In this document: positions 17,699-31,694 of the stretch, in pieces
Layout: every line of letters starts with the position of its first letter
How positions within the stretch are numbered: position 1 is the stretch's first letter
DNA from: Streptomyces griseofuscus
GTDB taxonomy: Bacteria > Actinomycetota > Actinomycetes > Streptomycetales > Streptomycetaceae
NCBI RefSeq assembly: GCF_014673495.1
Contig: NZ_CP051006.1
Location: 3,658,001 to 3,722,000 of the forward strand
Length of the DNA: 64,000 bases
Direction of reading: 5' to 3'
Notes under the pieces: generated by a model
Told to the model about the DNA's origin: nothing
Seen by the model: only the letters and a program-made list of their open reading frames with translations
The model's database searches: none
Program-made: the position numbers and the translations under genes

Positions 17699-17723
17699 GC
17701 CTAAAGCGTGCGAACGCGGTGCG

Positions 17724-19850
<2,127 letters not shown>

Positions 19851-19889
19851 AAGGCTTCAGTCTTCTCTCGGTCTCGATGTGGGTAGCGA

Positions 19890-20360
19890 CTACCAGCGGT
19901 AGTGCGCGAAGGCCTTGTTGGACTCGGCCATCTTGTGGGTGTCCTCGCGCTTCTTCACAGCGGCGCCGAGGCCGTTGGACGCGTCGAGAAGCTCGTTGAG
20001 CAGGCGCTCGGTCATGGTCTTCTCGCGACGGGCGCGGGAGTAACCGACGAGCCAGCGCAGCGCGAGCGTGTTGGCACGACCGGGCTTGACCTCGATCGGA
20101 ACCTGGTACGTCGCACCACCGACACGGCGGGACTTGACCTCAAGGGTGGGCTTGATGTTCTCAAGCGCGCGCTTCAGCGTGATGATCGGGTCGTTGCCCG
20201 TCTTCTCACGCAGACCCTCCATGGCGCCGTAGACGATGCGCTCGGCGGTGGAGCGCTTGCCGTTCAGCAGCACCTTGTTGATGAGGGAGGTCACCAGAGG
20301 AGAGCCGTACACCGGGTCGATGATGACCGGGCGCTTCGGGGCGGGGCCCTTACGAGGCAT
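19890..20360 (-). CDS. rpsG: 30S ribosomal protein S7
   Basis: A 156-residue S7 starting MPRKGPAPKRPVIIDPVYGS, with the GKRSTAERIVYGAMEGL and GGATYQVPIEVKPGR segments. S7 nucleates the 30S head and is the feedback repressor of the str operon in E. coli. It starts 2 nt after the rpsL stop. Confidence 0.97.
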   Translation of the reverse strand: MPRKGPAPKRPVIIDPVYGSPLVTSLINKVLLNGKRSTAERIVYGAMEGLREKTGNDPIITLKRALENIKPTLEVKSRRVGGATYQVPIEVKPGRANTLALRWLVGYSRARREKTMTERLLNELLDASNGLGAAVKKREDTHKMAESNKAFAHYRW

Positions 20361-20362
20361 TC

Positions 20363-20734
20363 TTACTTCTCCTTCTTGGCGCCGTAGCGGCTGCGGGCCT
20401 GCTTGCGGTTCTTGACACCCTGGGTGTCGAGGGAACCGCGGATGATCTTGTAACGAACACCGGGCAGGTCCTTCACACGGCCGCCGCGCACGAGCACGAT
20501 GGAGTGCTCCTGCAGGTTGTGTCCCTCACCCGGAATGTAAGCAGTGACCTCGATACCGCTGGTCAGACGCACACGCGCGACCTTACGCAGGGCCGAGTTC
20601 GGCTTCTTCGGGGTGGTCGTGAACACACGCGTGCAGACGCCGCGACGCTGGGGCGAACCCTCGAGTGCGGGCGTCTTGTTCTTCTCGACCTTGTCCTGCC
20701 GGCCCTTCCGGACCAGCTGCTGGATCGTAGGCAC
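20363..20734 (-). CDS. rpsL: 30S ribosomal protein S12
   Basis: A 123-residue S12 read from GTG 20734 (GGAGAA binding site 3 nt upstream), giving MPTIQQLVRKGR; a longer open frame to 20923 has no basis. Streptomycin-contact residues are wild type: K43 in TTPKKPNS, and R86, K88 and P91 in GGRVKDLPGV. This predicts a streptomycin-sensitive ribosome. First gene of the str operon. Confidence 0.97.
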   Translation of the reverse strand: MPTIQQLVRKGRQDKVEKNKTPALEGSPQRRGVCTRVFTTTPKKPNSALRKVARVRLTSGIEVTAYIPGEGHNLQEHSIVLVRGGRVKDLPGVRYKIIRGSLDTQGVKNRKQARSRYGAKKEK

Positions 20735-20783
20735 TACTTCTCCGGTTTCTGTGTGCCGAATAGGTAAAGCTAACCTGGAACGC

Positions 20784-20810
20784 CTCCGACCCACGCGGTC
20801 GGGTGTGTCG
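20784..20810 (-). promoter_or_regulatory. 27-nt leader element shared with the rpsJ leader
   Basis: Second copy of the CCGACC-GCGTG-GGTCGG hairpin with conserved flanks, 26 of 27 bases identical to 7396-7422. It lies 50 nt before the rpsL GTG, in the leader of about 190 nt. Confidence 0.65.
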
Positions 20811-20929
20811 AATCCGCCAGACTCCCGCCGCGAGGCGAGAAGGGCGCGAATTACGGTGGCCAGTCGTGGCTCGCCGTACGGTTTCAAGGCACGCACAGCA
20901 GCCAGGGCACACCCCAGGCACAAGGTCTG

Positions 20930-20958
20930 AGAGTACCTACCTCATTCGCTGTGGTCAA
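20930..20958 (-). promoter_or_regulatory. str operon promoter, HrdB-like
   Basis: Minus strand: -35 TTGACC (20953-20958), 17-nt spacer, -10 TACTCT (20930-20935). Close to the vegetative consensus, with the same -35 hexamer as the S10 promoter. Confidence 0.75.
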
Positions 20959-21006
20959 AACAAATGAAGCCGCACCCGACACGCCGGGGCTTGACACGCT
21001 CCATGT

Positions 21007-21465
21007 TCACCCATCCGAGTGAGCCAGGTAGTCCCGGATCAGCTTGGCATCATCCTGGTCCTTTTGCCTGCCCAACCTTTCCTTCCAGGTCAGGACCTCA
21101 CGAAGAGGGGAGAACGGGATGCCCTGCACCCATTCCGCGTCCTCGATCATCTGATCGGGGCCAGGAGAGCCCGGAAGCCACCGGTCGAAGACCTCGACAC
21201 TCCCCCCGCAGAGCGACACCAGGCTGCCGTACCCGGATGGCGGCGCTTCGGGAGTTCCAAGGCGCAGTACGGCCTGCCACGCCTTTCCCCGGGCCACGAT
21301 GTCGAGATCGTGTACGACGCTCCGTAGCCCATGTGCGAGGAGCGGGCCGCTGCCCGTCACGACGTAGTCGGTGGCCGGCAACTCAAGTGAACGGAGCACA
21401 CGAACCAGAGGATGCCCGGCCAGTTCCAAGGCGTCTTCCCCGCTACTAGAGGACAGGCATACCAA
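21007..21465 (-). CDS. Nucleotidyltransferase-like protein
   Basis: Up to 152 residues. The segment VVTGSGPLLAHGLRSVVHDL followed by DI has the GSG-x(n)-DLD pattern of the minimal nucleotidyltransferase fold, as in MNT/AbiEii-type proteins, but the family match is by motif only. The end KERLGRQKDQDDAKLIRDY also recalls that family. Start is uncertain: TTG 21465 overlaps the upstream membrane gene by 20 nt, while TTG 21429 has a GGGGAAG site and gives 140 residues. It forms a two-gene unit with the membrane protein. Confidence 0.6.
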   Translation of the reverse strand: MVCLSSSSGEDALELAGHPLVRVLRSLELPATDYVVTGSGPLLAHGLRSVVHDLDIVARGKAWQAVLRLGTPEAPPSGYGSLVSLCGGSVEVFDRWLPGSPGPDQMIEDAEWVQGIPFSPLREVLTWKERLGRQKDQDDAKLIRDYLAHSDG

Positions 21466-22270
21466 CCGCCGAGCGTGCCGCCATGCTCATGGCCAGCGCC
21501 GCTATGACACTGGCCAGCGTACCGATGAGGAAGTACTCGGACGCGTGCTTGCCGTGTTCGGCGCTGGGGACGCGGGCCAGGGACTTCGCCGCGAGCACCA
21601 GAGCGGCCGCCTCTGGCTGGCCGGCCGCAAGGAACGCGAAGAGAAGCCCCCTTTCGAGCATCCCGATGAACGGGCCGCCGTTCATGAACTCCATCGCGGC
21701 CGAACGCTGGGGCCCTTCCTCCAACGCCGCTATCTCGCGCCGTACCGGTACTGTCGCGGTCTTCGCCAGGGTCCCGCCGCCGAATACTGCGACGAGCAGT
21801 GCGGAGATGAACACGGCCGCACGGTCGCTCCTCAGCAGTTCCAGTAACAGCGAGGTTGCCCGCCCGCCGGCGGTGCAAGCCGACAGAAGCAGCGCCGCCA
21901 TGACGGCAGCCAGGCCAAAGCGCCTCGACGTGGCCCGCGATCCCGAGTCCCAAAACCGTACGTCCCAGAATCCCGGGCGCCACGGGTCACCCGAGCGTTG
22001 TAAGAGCATCGCTCCCGAGGCAGCCAGAACGGCGACACAGAGGGCGAACCACGGGCGCACGCGATCCACGTAGGGAAAGACGGTATAGGCACTCCAAAGG
22101 AGCACAGCAAGGGCTGCGGGACCGGGCCGTGAGCGATACCAATCCAGGCCGAACGGCACCACGAGCGCCGCCGCCAGACCGAAGAAGATACGAGCCGTCT
22201 CCAACAGATCTCCCCCCAACACCCATGCGACGTAGGGCACTTGGCCGACGCCGATCATTGTGGCGGACAC
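21446..22270 (-). CDS. Multi-span membrane protein of unknown function
   Basis: About 274 residues with four to six hydrophobic segments (for example IFFGLAAALVVPFGL, PAALAVLLWSAYTVF, FALCVAVLAASGAML, AAVMAALLLSACTAG, AAVFISALLVAVFGG) and a C-terminal pair of segments near the end. Start is GTG 22270 or ATG 22258; neither has a good binding site. It begins 4 nt after the rpoC terminator hairpin. Partner of the nucleotidyltransferase-like gene it overlaps. Not a family I recognise. Confidence 0.62.
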   Translation of the reverse strand: MSATMIGVGQVPYVAWVLGGDLLETARIFFGLAAALVVPFGLDWYRSRPGPAALAVLLWSAYTVFPYVDRVRPWFALCVAVLAASGAMLLQRSGDPWRPGFWDVRFWDSGSRATSRRFGLAAVMAALLLSACTAGGRATSLLLELLRSDRAAVFISALLVAVFGGGTLAKTATVPVRREIAALEEGPQRSAAMEFMNGGPFIGMLERGLLFAFLAAGQPEAAALVLAAKSLARVPSAEHGKHASEYFLIGTLASVIAALAMSMAARSAVGMPVL

Positions 22271-22273
22271 GCC

Positions 22274-22311
22274 GAAGGGCGGCCACCCCCCATGGGAAGT
22301 GGCCGCCCTTC
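22274..22311 (-). terminator. rpoC terminator
   Basis: A perfect 13-bp stem GAAGGGCGGCCAC / GTGGCCGCCCTTC with a 12-nt loop starts 12 nt after the rpoC stop. It ends the rpoBC transcript and abuts the next gene. Confidence 0.8.
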
Positions 22312-22322
22312 AGACTGCTCGC

Positions 22323-26222
<3,900 letters not shown>

Positions 26223-26280
26223 TATGCGTCAATCCCTCTCAGGGTCGTGAGTCTGTGGTCTGAAACGGGGGCCTGGGGGT

Positions 26281-26311
26281 CGGCGGGGCCCTGTGGGTGA
26301 GGGCCCCGCCG
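26281..26311 (-). promoter_or_regulatory. Strong hairpin between rpoB and rpoC
   Basis: A perfect 11-bp stem CGGCGGGGCCC / GGGCCCCGCCG with a 9-nt loop starts 8 nt after the rpoB stop. No U-tract follows, so it is more likely a processing or pausing signal than a terminator (inference). Confidence 0.6.
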
Positions 26312-26319
26312 GACTCCCG

Positions 26320-29300
26320 TCAGACCTCTTCGACGCTGCTCGGCTCGCGCCGGGACAGGTCGATGCCGAGCTCCTCCGCAGCGCGGAAGACATCCTCGTC
26401 GGTGTCACGCATCTCGATGGACATACCGTCGCTGGACAGCACCTCCACGTTCAGGCAGAGCGACTGCATCTCCTTGATGAGCACCTTGAAGGACTCGGGG
26501 ATGCCGGGCTCGGGGATGTTCTCGCCCTTGACGATGGCCTCGTACACCTTCACGCGGCCGGTGACGTCGTCGGACTTGATGGTGAGCAGCTCCTGGAGGG
26601 CGTACGCGGCGCCGTAGGCCTCGAGGGCCCACACCTCCATCTCGCCGAAGCGCTGGCCACCGAACTGCGCCTTACCGCCCAGCGGCTGCTGGGTGATCAT
26701 CGAGTACGGGCCGGTCGAACGGGCGTGCAGCTTGTCGTCGACCAGGTGGTGGAGCTTCAGGATGTACATGTAGCCGACCGAGATCGGGTCCGGGAACGGC
26801 TCACCGCTACGGCCGTCGAACAGCCGCGCCTTACCGGTCGGGAGCACCATGCGCTCGCCGTCGCGGTTCGGGATGGTGTGCTGGAGCAGACCCGCCAGCT
26901 CGTCCTCGCGGGCACCGTCGAACACCGGGGTGGCGACGTTGGTGCCGGGGGCGACCTGGTCGGCGCCGATGGCCTGAAGGCGCTCGGCCCACTCCTCCGC
27001 GAGGCCGGAGACGTCCCAGCCGCGGCTGGCGAGCCAGCCGAGGTGGATCTCCAGGACCTGTCCCGGGTTCATTCGGGATGGCACACCCAGCGGGTTGAGG
27101 ATGATGTCGACCGGGGTGCCGTCCTCCAGGAACGGCATGTCCTCGATCGGGTTGATCTTGGAGATGACGCCCTTGTTGCCGTGTCGGCCGGCGAGCTTGT
27201 CACCGTCGGTGATCTTGCGCTTCTGCGCGACGTAGACGCGGACCAGCTGGTTCACGCCCGGCGGCAGCTCGTCGCCCTCCTCGCGGTCGAAGACGCGCAC
27301 GCCGATGACCTTGCCGGTCTCGCCGTGCGGCACCTTCAGCGAGGTGTCGCGGACCTCACGGGCCTTCTCACCGAAGATGGCGCGCAGCAGGCGCTCCTCG
27401 GGGGTCAGCTCGGTCTCACCCTTGGGCGTGACCTTGCCGACGAGGATGTCGCCGGCGATGACCTCGGCACCGATACGGATGATGCCGCGCTCGTCGAGGT
27501 CGGCGAGGACCTCCTCGGAGACGTTCGGGATGTCCCGGGTGATCTCCTCGGGGCCGAGCTTGGTGTCACGGGCGTCGACCTCGTGCTCCTCGATGTGGAT
27601 CGAGGAGAGGACGTCGTCCTGCACGAGGCGCTGCGACAGGATGATCGCGTCCTCGTAGTTGTGACCCTCCCACGGCATGAACGCCACGAGCAGGTTCTTG
27701 CCCAGGGCCATCTCACCGTTCTCGGTGGCCGGACCGTCGGCGAGGACCTGGCCCTCGATGATCCGGTCACCCTCGTTGACGATGACCTTCTGGTTGACCG
27801 AGGTGCCCTGGTTGGAGCGGGAGAACTTGTGCAGGCGGTACGTGATGTACGTGCCGTCGTCGTTCGCCGTGGTGACGTAGTCCGCGGAGACCTCCTGGAC
27901 CACACCCGCCTTCTCGGCCTTGACGACGTCGCCGGCGTCCACGGCGGAGCGGTACTCCATGCCGGTGCCGACGAGCGGGGCCTCGGACTTGATCAGGGGC
28001 ACGGCCTGGCGCATCATGTTCGCGCCCATGAGGGCACGGTTGGCGTCGTCGTGCTCCAGGAAGGGGATCATGGCGGTCGCGACCGACACCATCTGGCGCG
28101 GCGAGACGTCCATGTAGTCCACGTCCTCGCCACCGACGTAGTCGACCTCGCCGCCGCGGCGGCGGACCAGCACGCGGGCCTCGGCGAAGCGCAGCTCGTC
28201 CGTCAGCGGGGCGTTGGCCTGCGCGATGACGAAGCGGTCCTCCTCGTCGGCGGTCAGGTAGTCGACCTCGTCGGTGACCTGGCCGTCGATGACCTTGCGG
28301 TACGGGGTCTCGACGAAACCGAACGCGTTGACCCGGCCGTAGGAGGCGAGCGAGCCGATCAGACCGATGTTCGGGCCTTCGGGCGTCTCGATCGGGCACA
28401 TGCGGCCGTAGTGCGAGGGGTGCACGTCACGGACCTCGAAGCCGGCCCGCTCACGGGAGAGACCACCCGGGCCAAGAGCCGACAGACGGCGCTTGTGGGT
28501 GAGACCCGACAGCGGGTTGTTCTGGTCCATGAACTGCGACAGCTGGCTGGTGCCGAAGAACTCCTTGATGGAGGCGACGACCGGCCGGATGTTGATCAGG
28601 GTCTGCGGCGTGATCGCCTCGACGTCCTGGGTGGTCATGCGCTCGCGCACGACGCGCTCCATACGAGCCAGACCCGTACGGACCTGGTTCTGGATGAGCT
28701 CGCCGACGCTGCGCAGACGACGGTTGCCGAAGTGGTCGATGTCGTCGGTCTCGACGACGATCGTGCCGCCGTTGTCACCCGTCGTCTCGGTCTCGCCGGC
28801 GTGCAGCTGCACGAGGTACTTGATCGTCGAGATGATGTCCTCGACGGTCAGGATGCCCGCGTCCAGCGGGGCGTCGGCGCCCAGCTTCTTGTTGACCTTG
28901 TAGCGGCCGACCTTCGCGAGGTCGTAGCGCTTCGGGTTGAAGTAGAGGTTCTCAAGAAGCGTCTGCGCGGCCTCACGCGTGGGGGGCTCGCCCGGACGCA
29001 GCTTGCGGTAGATGTCGAGCAGCGCGTCGTCCTGGCCCTGGGTGTGGTCCTTCTCCAGGGTGGCGCGCATGGACTCGTAGTCGCCGAACTCTTCGAGGAT
29101 CTGCTCGGTGGTCCAACCGAGCGCCTTCAGAAGAACGGTGACCGACTGCTTGCGCTTGCGGTCGATACGCACACCGACCATGTCGCGCTTGTCGATCTCC
29201 ATCTCCAGCCAGGCACCCCGGGACGGGATGATCTTGGCAGAGAAGATGTCCTTGTCGGACGTCTTGTCGATGGAGGAGTCGAAGTAGACACCGGGGGAAC

Positions 29301-29805
29301 GGACCAGCTGGGACACCACGACACGCTCGGTGCCGTTGATGACGAAGGTGCCCTTGTTCGTCATGAGCGGGAAGTCGCCCATGAAGACCGTCTGGGACTT
29401 GATCTCACCGGTCTCGTTGTTGGTGAACTCGGCGGTGACGAAGAGCGGGGCGGCGTACGTGAAGTCGCGGTCCTTGCACTCGTCGATGGAGTTCTTCGGC
29501 GGCTCGAAGCGGTGGTCCCGGAACGTCAGGGACATCGACCCGGAGAAGTCCTCGATCGGGGAGATCTCCTCGAAGATCTCCTCCAGACCGGACTTGGTGG
29601 GGACGTCCTGACCGTTCTCCAGAGCCTCCTCGACCCGACTCTGCCAGGCGGTGTTGCCGAGCAGCCAGTCAAAGCTCTCGGTCTGCAGCGCGAGCAGGTT
29701 CGGAACCTCGAGAGGCTCCTTGATCTTTGCAAAGGAAATGCGCAGCGGGGCGGTGCTTGCGCCGTTGTTCGTATTCGCGGTCGAGGCGTTGCGCGAGGCG
29801 GCCAA
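26320..29805 (-). CDS. rpoB: DNA-directed RNA polymerase subunit beta
   Basis: A 1161-residue beta subunit when started at TTG 29805, which has an AAGGA site 7 nt upstream and gives MAASRNASTANTNNG; the in-frame ATG 29865 would add 20 unlikely residues. The rifampicin region reads GTSQLSQFMDQNNPLSGLTH then KRRLSALG, wild type at the Asp, His and Ser positions most often mutated, so rifampicin sensitivity is predicted. Own promoter at 29970-29998. Confidence 0.98.
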   Translation of the reverse strand: MAASRNASTANTNNGASTAPLRISFAKIKEPLEVPNLLALQTESFDWLLGNTAWQSRVEEALENGQDVPTKSGLEEIFEEISPIEDFSGSMSLTFRDHRFEPPKNSIDECKDRDFTYAAPLFVTAEFTNNETGEIKSQTVFMGDFPLMTNKGTFVINGTERVVVSQLVRSPGVYFDSSIDKTSDKDIFSAKIIPSRGAWLEMEIDKRDMVGVRIDRKRKQSVTVLLKALGWTTEQILEEFGDYESMRATLEKDHTQGQDDALLDIYRKLRPGEPPTREAAQTLLENLYFNPKRYDLAKVGRYKVNKKLGADAPLDAGILTVEDIISTIKYLVQLHAGETETTGDNGGTIVVETDDIDHFGNRRLRSVGELIQNQVRTGLARMERVVRERMTTQDVEAITPQTLINIRPVVASIKEFFGTSQLSQFMDQNNPLSGLTHKRRLSALGPGGLSRERAGFEVRDVHPSHYGRMCPIETPEGPNIGLIGSLASYGRVNAFGFVETPYRKVIDGQVTDEVDYLTADEEDRFVIAQANAPLTDELRFAEARVLVRRRGGEVDYVGGEDVDYMDVSPRQMVSVATAMIPFLEHDDANRALMGANMMRQAVPLIKSEAPLVGTGMEYRSAVDAGDVVKAEKAGVVQEVSADYVTTANDDGTYITYRLHKFSRSNQGTSVNQKVIVNEGDRIIEGQVLADGPATENGEMALGKNLLVAFMPWEGHNYEDAIILSQRLVQDDVLSSIHIEEHEVDARDTKLGPEEITRDIPNVSEEVLADLDERGIIRIGAEVIAGDILVGKVTPKGETELTPEERLLRAIFGEKAREVRDTSLKVPHGETGKVIGVRVFDREEGDELPPGVNQLVRVYVAQKRKITDGDKLAGRHGNKGVISKINPIEDMPFLEDGTPVDIILNPLGVPSRMNPGQVLEIHLGWLASRGWDVSGLAEEWAERLQAIGADQVAPGTNVATPVFDGAREDELAGLLQHTIPNRDGERMVLPTGKARLFDGRSGEPFPDPISVGYMYILKLHHLVDDKLHARSTGPYSMITQQPLGGKAQFGGQRFGEMEVWALEAYGAAYALQELLTIKSDDVTGRVKVYEAIVKGENIPEPGIPESFKVLIKEMQSLCLNVEVLSSDGMSIEMRDTDEDVFRAAEELGIDLSRREPSSVEEV

Positions 29806-29969
29806 GAGGGGGTCCTTCCGAGGGCTCGGACTCACTACGCGCGTACCGGCCCCTCCCTCAAACACGGAAGCGGAAACCCCAGGTCAAAGGGGCTTCGGTC
29901 ATCGATGCTCGAGTGAGGGCAGACCCCTGGTGACGGGCAGGGGACAGCTAACAGGCAGCGCAAAGGGTC
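29806..29969 (-). other. rpoB leader
   Basis: About 160 nt of leader RNA between the promoter and the TTG start, with no supported gene. From the promoter to the rplL terminator (29999-30267) I also see no gene or further clear element. Confidence 0.5.
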
Positions 29970-29998
29970 AGTGTAGCCACTTGGCACACTGATGTCCA
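29970..29998 (-). promoter_or_regulatory. rpoBC promoter
   Basis: Minus strand: -35 TGGACA (29993-29998), 17-nt spacer, -10 TACACT (29970-29975). Together with the rplL terminator it separates rpoBC transcription from rplJL. Confidence 0.7.
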
Positions 29999-30267
29999 GT
30001 GCGGGTTTGTCGAGACCCTCGCTGTGCTCACCGCTCTTGTCAACGCCCTCGGCATGCTGCCCTTCAACGCACGTTGATACTGCCCTCTTCGCCGTCGATC
30101 CATGCCTCGGATTCGGATCCTTGTGACGACGCGTCCTGAGAATTGCGCGCTGCGTGCGGTTCGTCAAGAGCCTCCCACCGGAACCCGGCCGTCCGGAGGC
30201 ACGACGAAGATCACCATACCTCTCGCCCTCACGAGCGCAAGGCAACCGCGGTCACTCTCCGGATACG

Positions 30268-30305
30268 CCGAAGAGCGACCACCCGGATGGATGATCGCTC
30301 TTCGG
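30268..30305 (-). terminator. rplJL terminator
   Basis: A perfect 11-bp stem CCGAAGAGCGA / TCGCTCTTCGG with a 16-nt loop, 69 nt after the rplL stop. No long T-run; efficiency is unknown, so some read-through into rpoB is possible. Confidence 0.65.
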
Positions 30306-30373
30306 TGCGTTCGCGTTACAGCCCTACAGGGCCGAGTTCAGCGCGCGTTCGAGTCCTGCGGACCCGTGAGGTC

Positions 30374-30757
30374 TTACTTGACCTCGACGGAGGCGCCGGC
30401 GCCCTTGAGGGACTCGGCGGCCTTCTCCGCGGCCTCCTTGTTGACCTTCTCGAGGACGGGCTTCGGGGTGCCGTCCACCAGGTCCTTGGCCTCCTTCAGG
30501 CCGAGGGAGGTCAGCTCGCGCACGACCTTGATGACCTGGATCTTCTTGTCGCCGGCACCGGTGAGGATGACGTCGAACTCGTCCTTCTCCTCGACGGCCT
30601 CGGCCGGGGCACCGGGGGCGCCCGGGGCGGCAACGGCGACCGCGGCGGCGGCGGTGACGTCGAACTTCTCCTCGAAGGCCTTCACGAACTCGGAGAGCTC
30701 GATGAGGGTCATCTCCTCGAACTGGGCAAGCAGCTCGTCCTGGGTGAGCTTCGCCAT
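30374..30757 (-). CDS. rplL: 50S ribosomal protein L7/L12
   Basis: A 127-residue protein starting MAKLTQDELLAQFEEM, with an Ala/Pro hinge (about residues 38-53) between the dimerising N-terminal domain and the C-terminal factor-binding domain (VILTGAGDKKIQVIKVVREL). It forms the flexible stalk that recruits EF-Tu and EF-G. ATG 30757 is used; seven extra residues upstream are open but follow no binding site. Confidence 0.97.
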   Translation of the reverse strand: MAKLTQDELLAQFEEMTLIELSEFVKAFEEKFDVTAAAAVAVAAPGAPGAPAEAVEEKDEFDVILTGAGDKKIQVIKVVRELTSLGLKEAKDLVDGTPKPVLEKVNKEAAEKAAESLKGAGASVEVK

Positions 30758-30868
30758 GATGGCGGTCCTTCCACTCAATCGGCAGGTGCCGGATGTACTG
30801 GGTAAGGCGGGCGTACGTCGGCCCGCTGCGACCCGCGCCGGGTGGTGCGGGTCAGAAAGCGAGCCGAA

Positions 30869-31399
30869 TTACTCGGCACCGCCCTGCTCGGCCTGCTTGG
30901 CGCGCAGCGCGTCCACGGTGCGGACGAGCTTCGACGGCAGCGCCTGGAAGAGGGAGGCAGTCTGGGACTGCTTCCCCTTGAAGGCACCGGCCAGCTTGCT
31001 GAGCAGAACCTCGCGGGACTCGAGGTCCGCAAGCTTCTTGATCTCGTCGGCAGACATCGCCTTGCCGTCAAGGACGCCGCCCTTGATGACGAGATTCGGG
31101 TTGTCCTTGGCGAAGTCACGGAGACCCTTCGCCGACTCCACCGGGTCACCGGTGACGAAGGCGACGGCCGTCGGACCAGCGAAGAGCTGGTCGTCGAGCG
31201 CGATCCCGGCCTCGTTGGCCGCAATCTTGGTCAGCGTGTTCTTCACCACGGCGTACTGGGCGTTCTCACCGAGCGACCGGCGCAGCGTCTTGAGCTGCGC
31301 CACGGTGAGACCGCGGTACTCGGTCAGCACGGCGGCGTTGGAGCTGCGGAACTTGTCCGTCAGCTCCGCAACCGCGGCAGCCTTGTCGGGCCTCGCCAT
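30869..31399 (-). CDS. rplJ: 50S ribosomal protein L10
   Basis: A 176-residue L10 starting MARPDKAAAVAELTDKFRSS, with LTEYRGLTVAQLKTLRRSLG and the C-terminal helix that carries L7/L12 dimers. L10 with L7/L12 is the classical translational repressor of rplJL. The start ATG 31399 follows a GGAAGGAGG site. The leader holds a terminator-like hairpin. Confidence 0.97.
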   Translation of the reverse strand: MARPDKAAAVAELTDKFRSSNAAVLTEYRGLTVAQLKTLRRSLGENAQYAVVKNTLTKIAANEAGIALDDQLFAGPTAVAFVTGDPVESAKGLRDFAKDNPNLVIKGGVLDGKAMSADEIKKLADLESREVLLSKLAGAFKGKQSQTASLFQALPSKLVRTVDALRAKQAEQGGAE

Positions 31400-31457
31400 A
31401 GAGCCTCGGCCTCCTTCCGGGTGATTCGGACCGCGCGGACCCGAAGGAGGACTGGGT

Positions 31458-31491
31458 AAAACGAAACGCCCCGGCGCAGGCGCTCGGGGCG
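31458..31491 (-). terminator. Terminator-like hairpin (attenuator candidate) in the rplJ leader
   Basis: A stem with CGCCCCG/CGGGGCG arms plus 3 more pairs (31467-31491) is followed on the transcribed strand by TTTCGTTTT (31458-31466), the form of an intrinsic terminator. It lies 59 nt before the rplJ start and after the likely promoter, so it may control operon expression through L10 or alternative folding (inference). Confidence 0.6.
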
Positions 31492-31643
31492 GACTCGACC
31501 GGCCGCACACGCGCTCGGCGCGCGCACTCCGGGAGTTCTTCCACTGACACCTGCGCGGGTCGTCCACTTTTCAGCGGATCCTTCGGCCACCGCGCCCTCT
31601 GCAAGCGCGCGGCAACGACCAGCGGTCTTTGGCTTCGTGGATG

Positions 31644-31673
31644 ACAGTACGGGACCGGGGCGCCATGGAGCAA
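31644..31673 (-). promoter_or_regulatory. Possible rplJL promoter
   Basis: Minus strand: TTGCTC (31668-31673), 18-nt spacer, TACTGT (31644-31649). The -10 is good, the -35 only fair. It overlaps the terminator of the upstream lipoprotein gene. Confidence 0.5.
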
Positions 31674-31688
31674 ATCGGCCCCGGTCCC
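31651..31688 (-). terminator. Terminator of the lipoprotein gene
   Basis: An 11-bp perfect stem GGGACCGGGGC / GCCCCGGTCCC with a 16-nt loop begins 6 nt after the lipoprotein stop codon. It covers the -35 box and the spacer of the candidate rplJ promoter. Confidence 0.7.
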
Positions 31689-31694
31689 GAGGCG

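Noticed and set aside
20735..20923. Longer N-terminus for S12
   Set aside because: The frame stays open to 20923, but the S12 family begins at the GTG at 20734, with its own binding site, and the upstream part holds the leader element.
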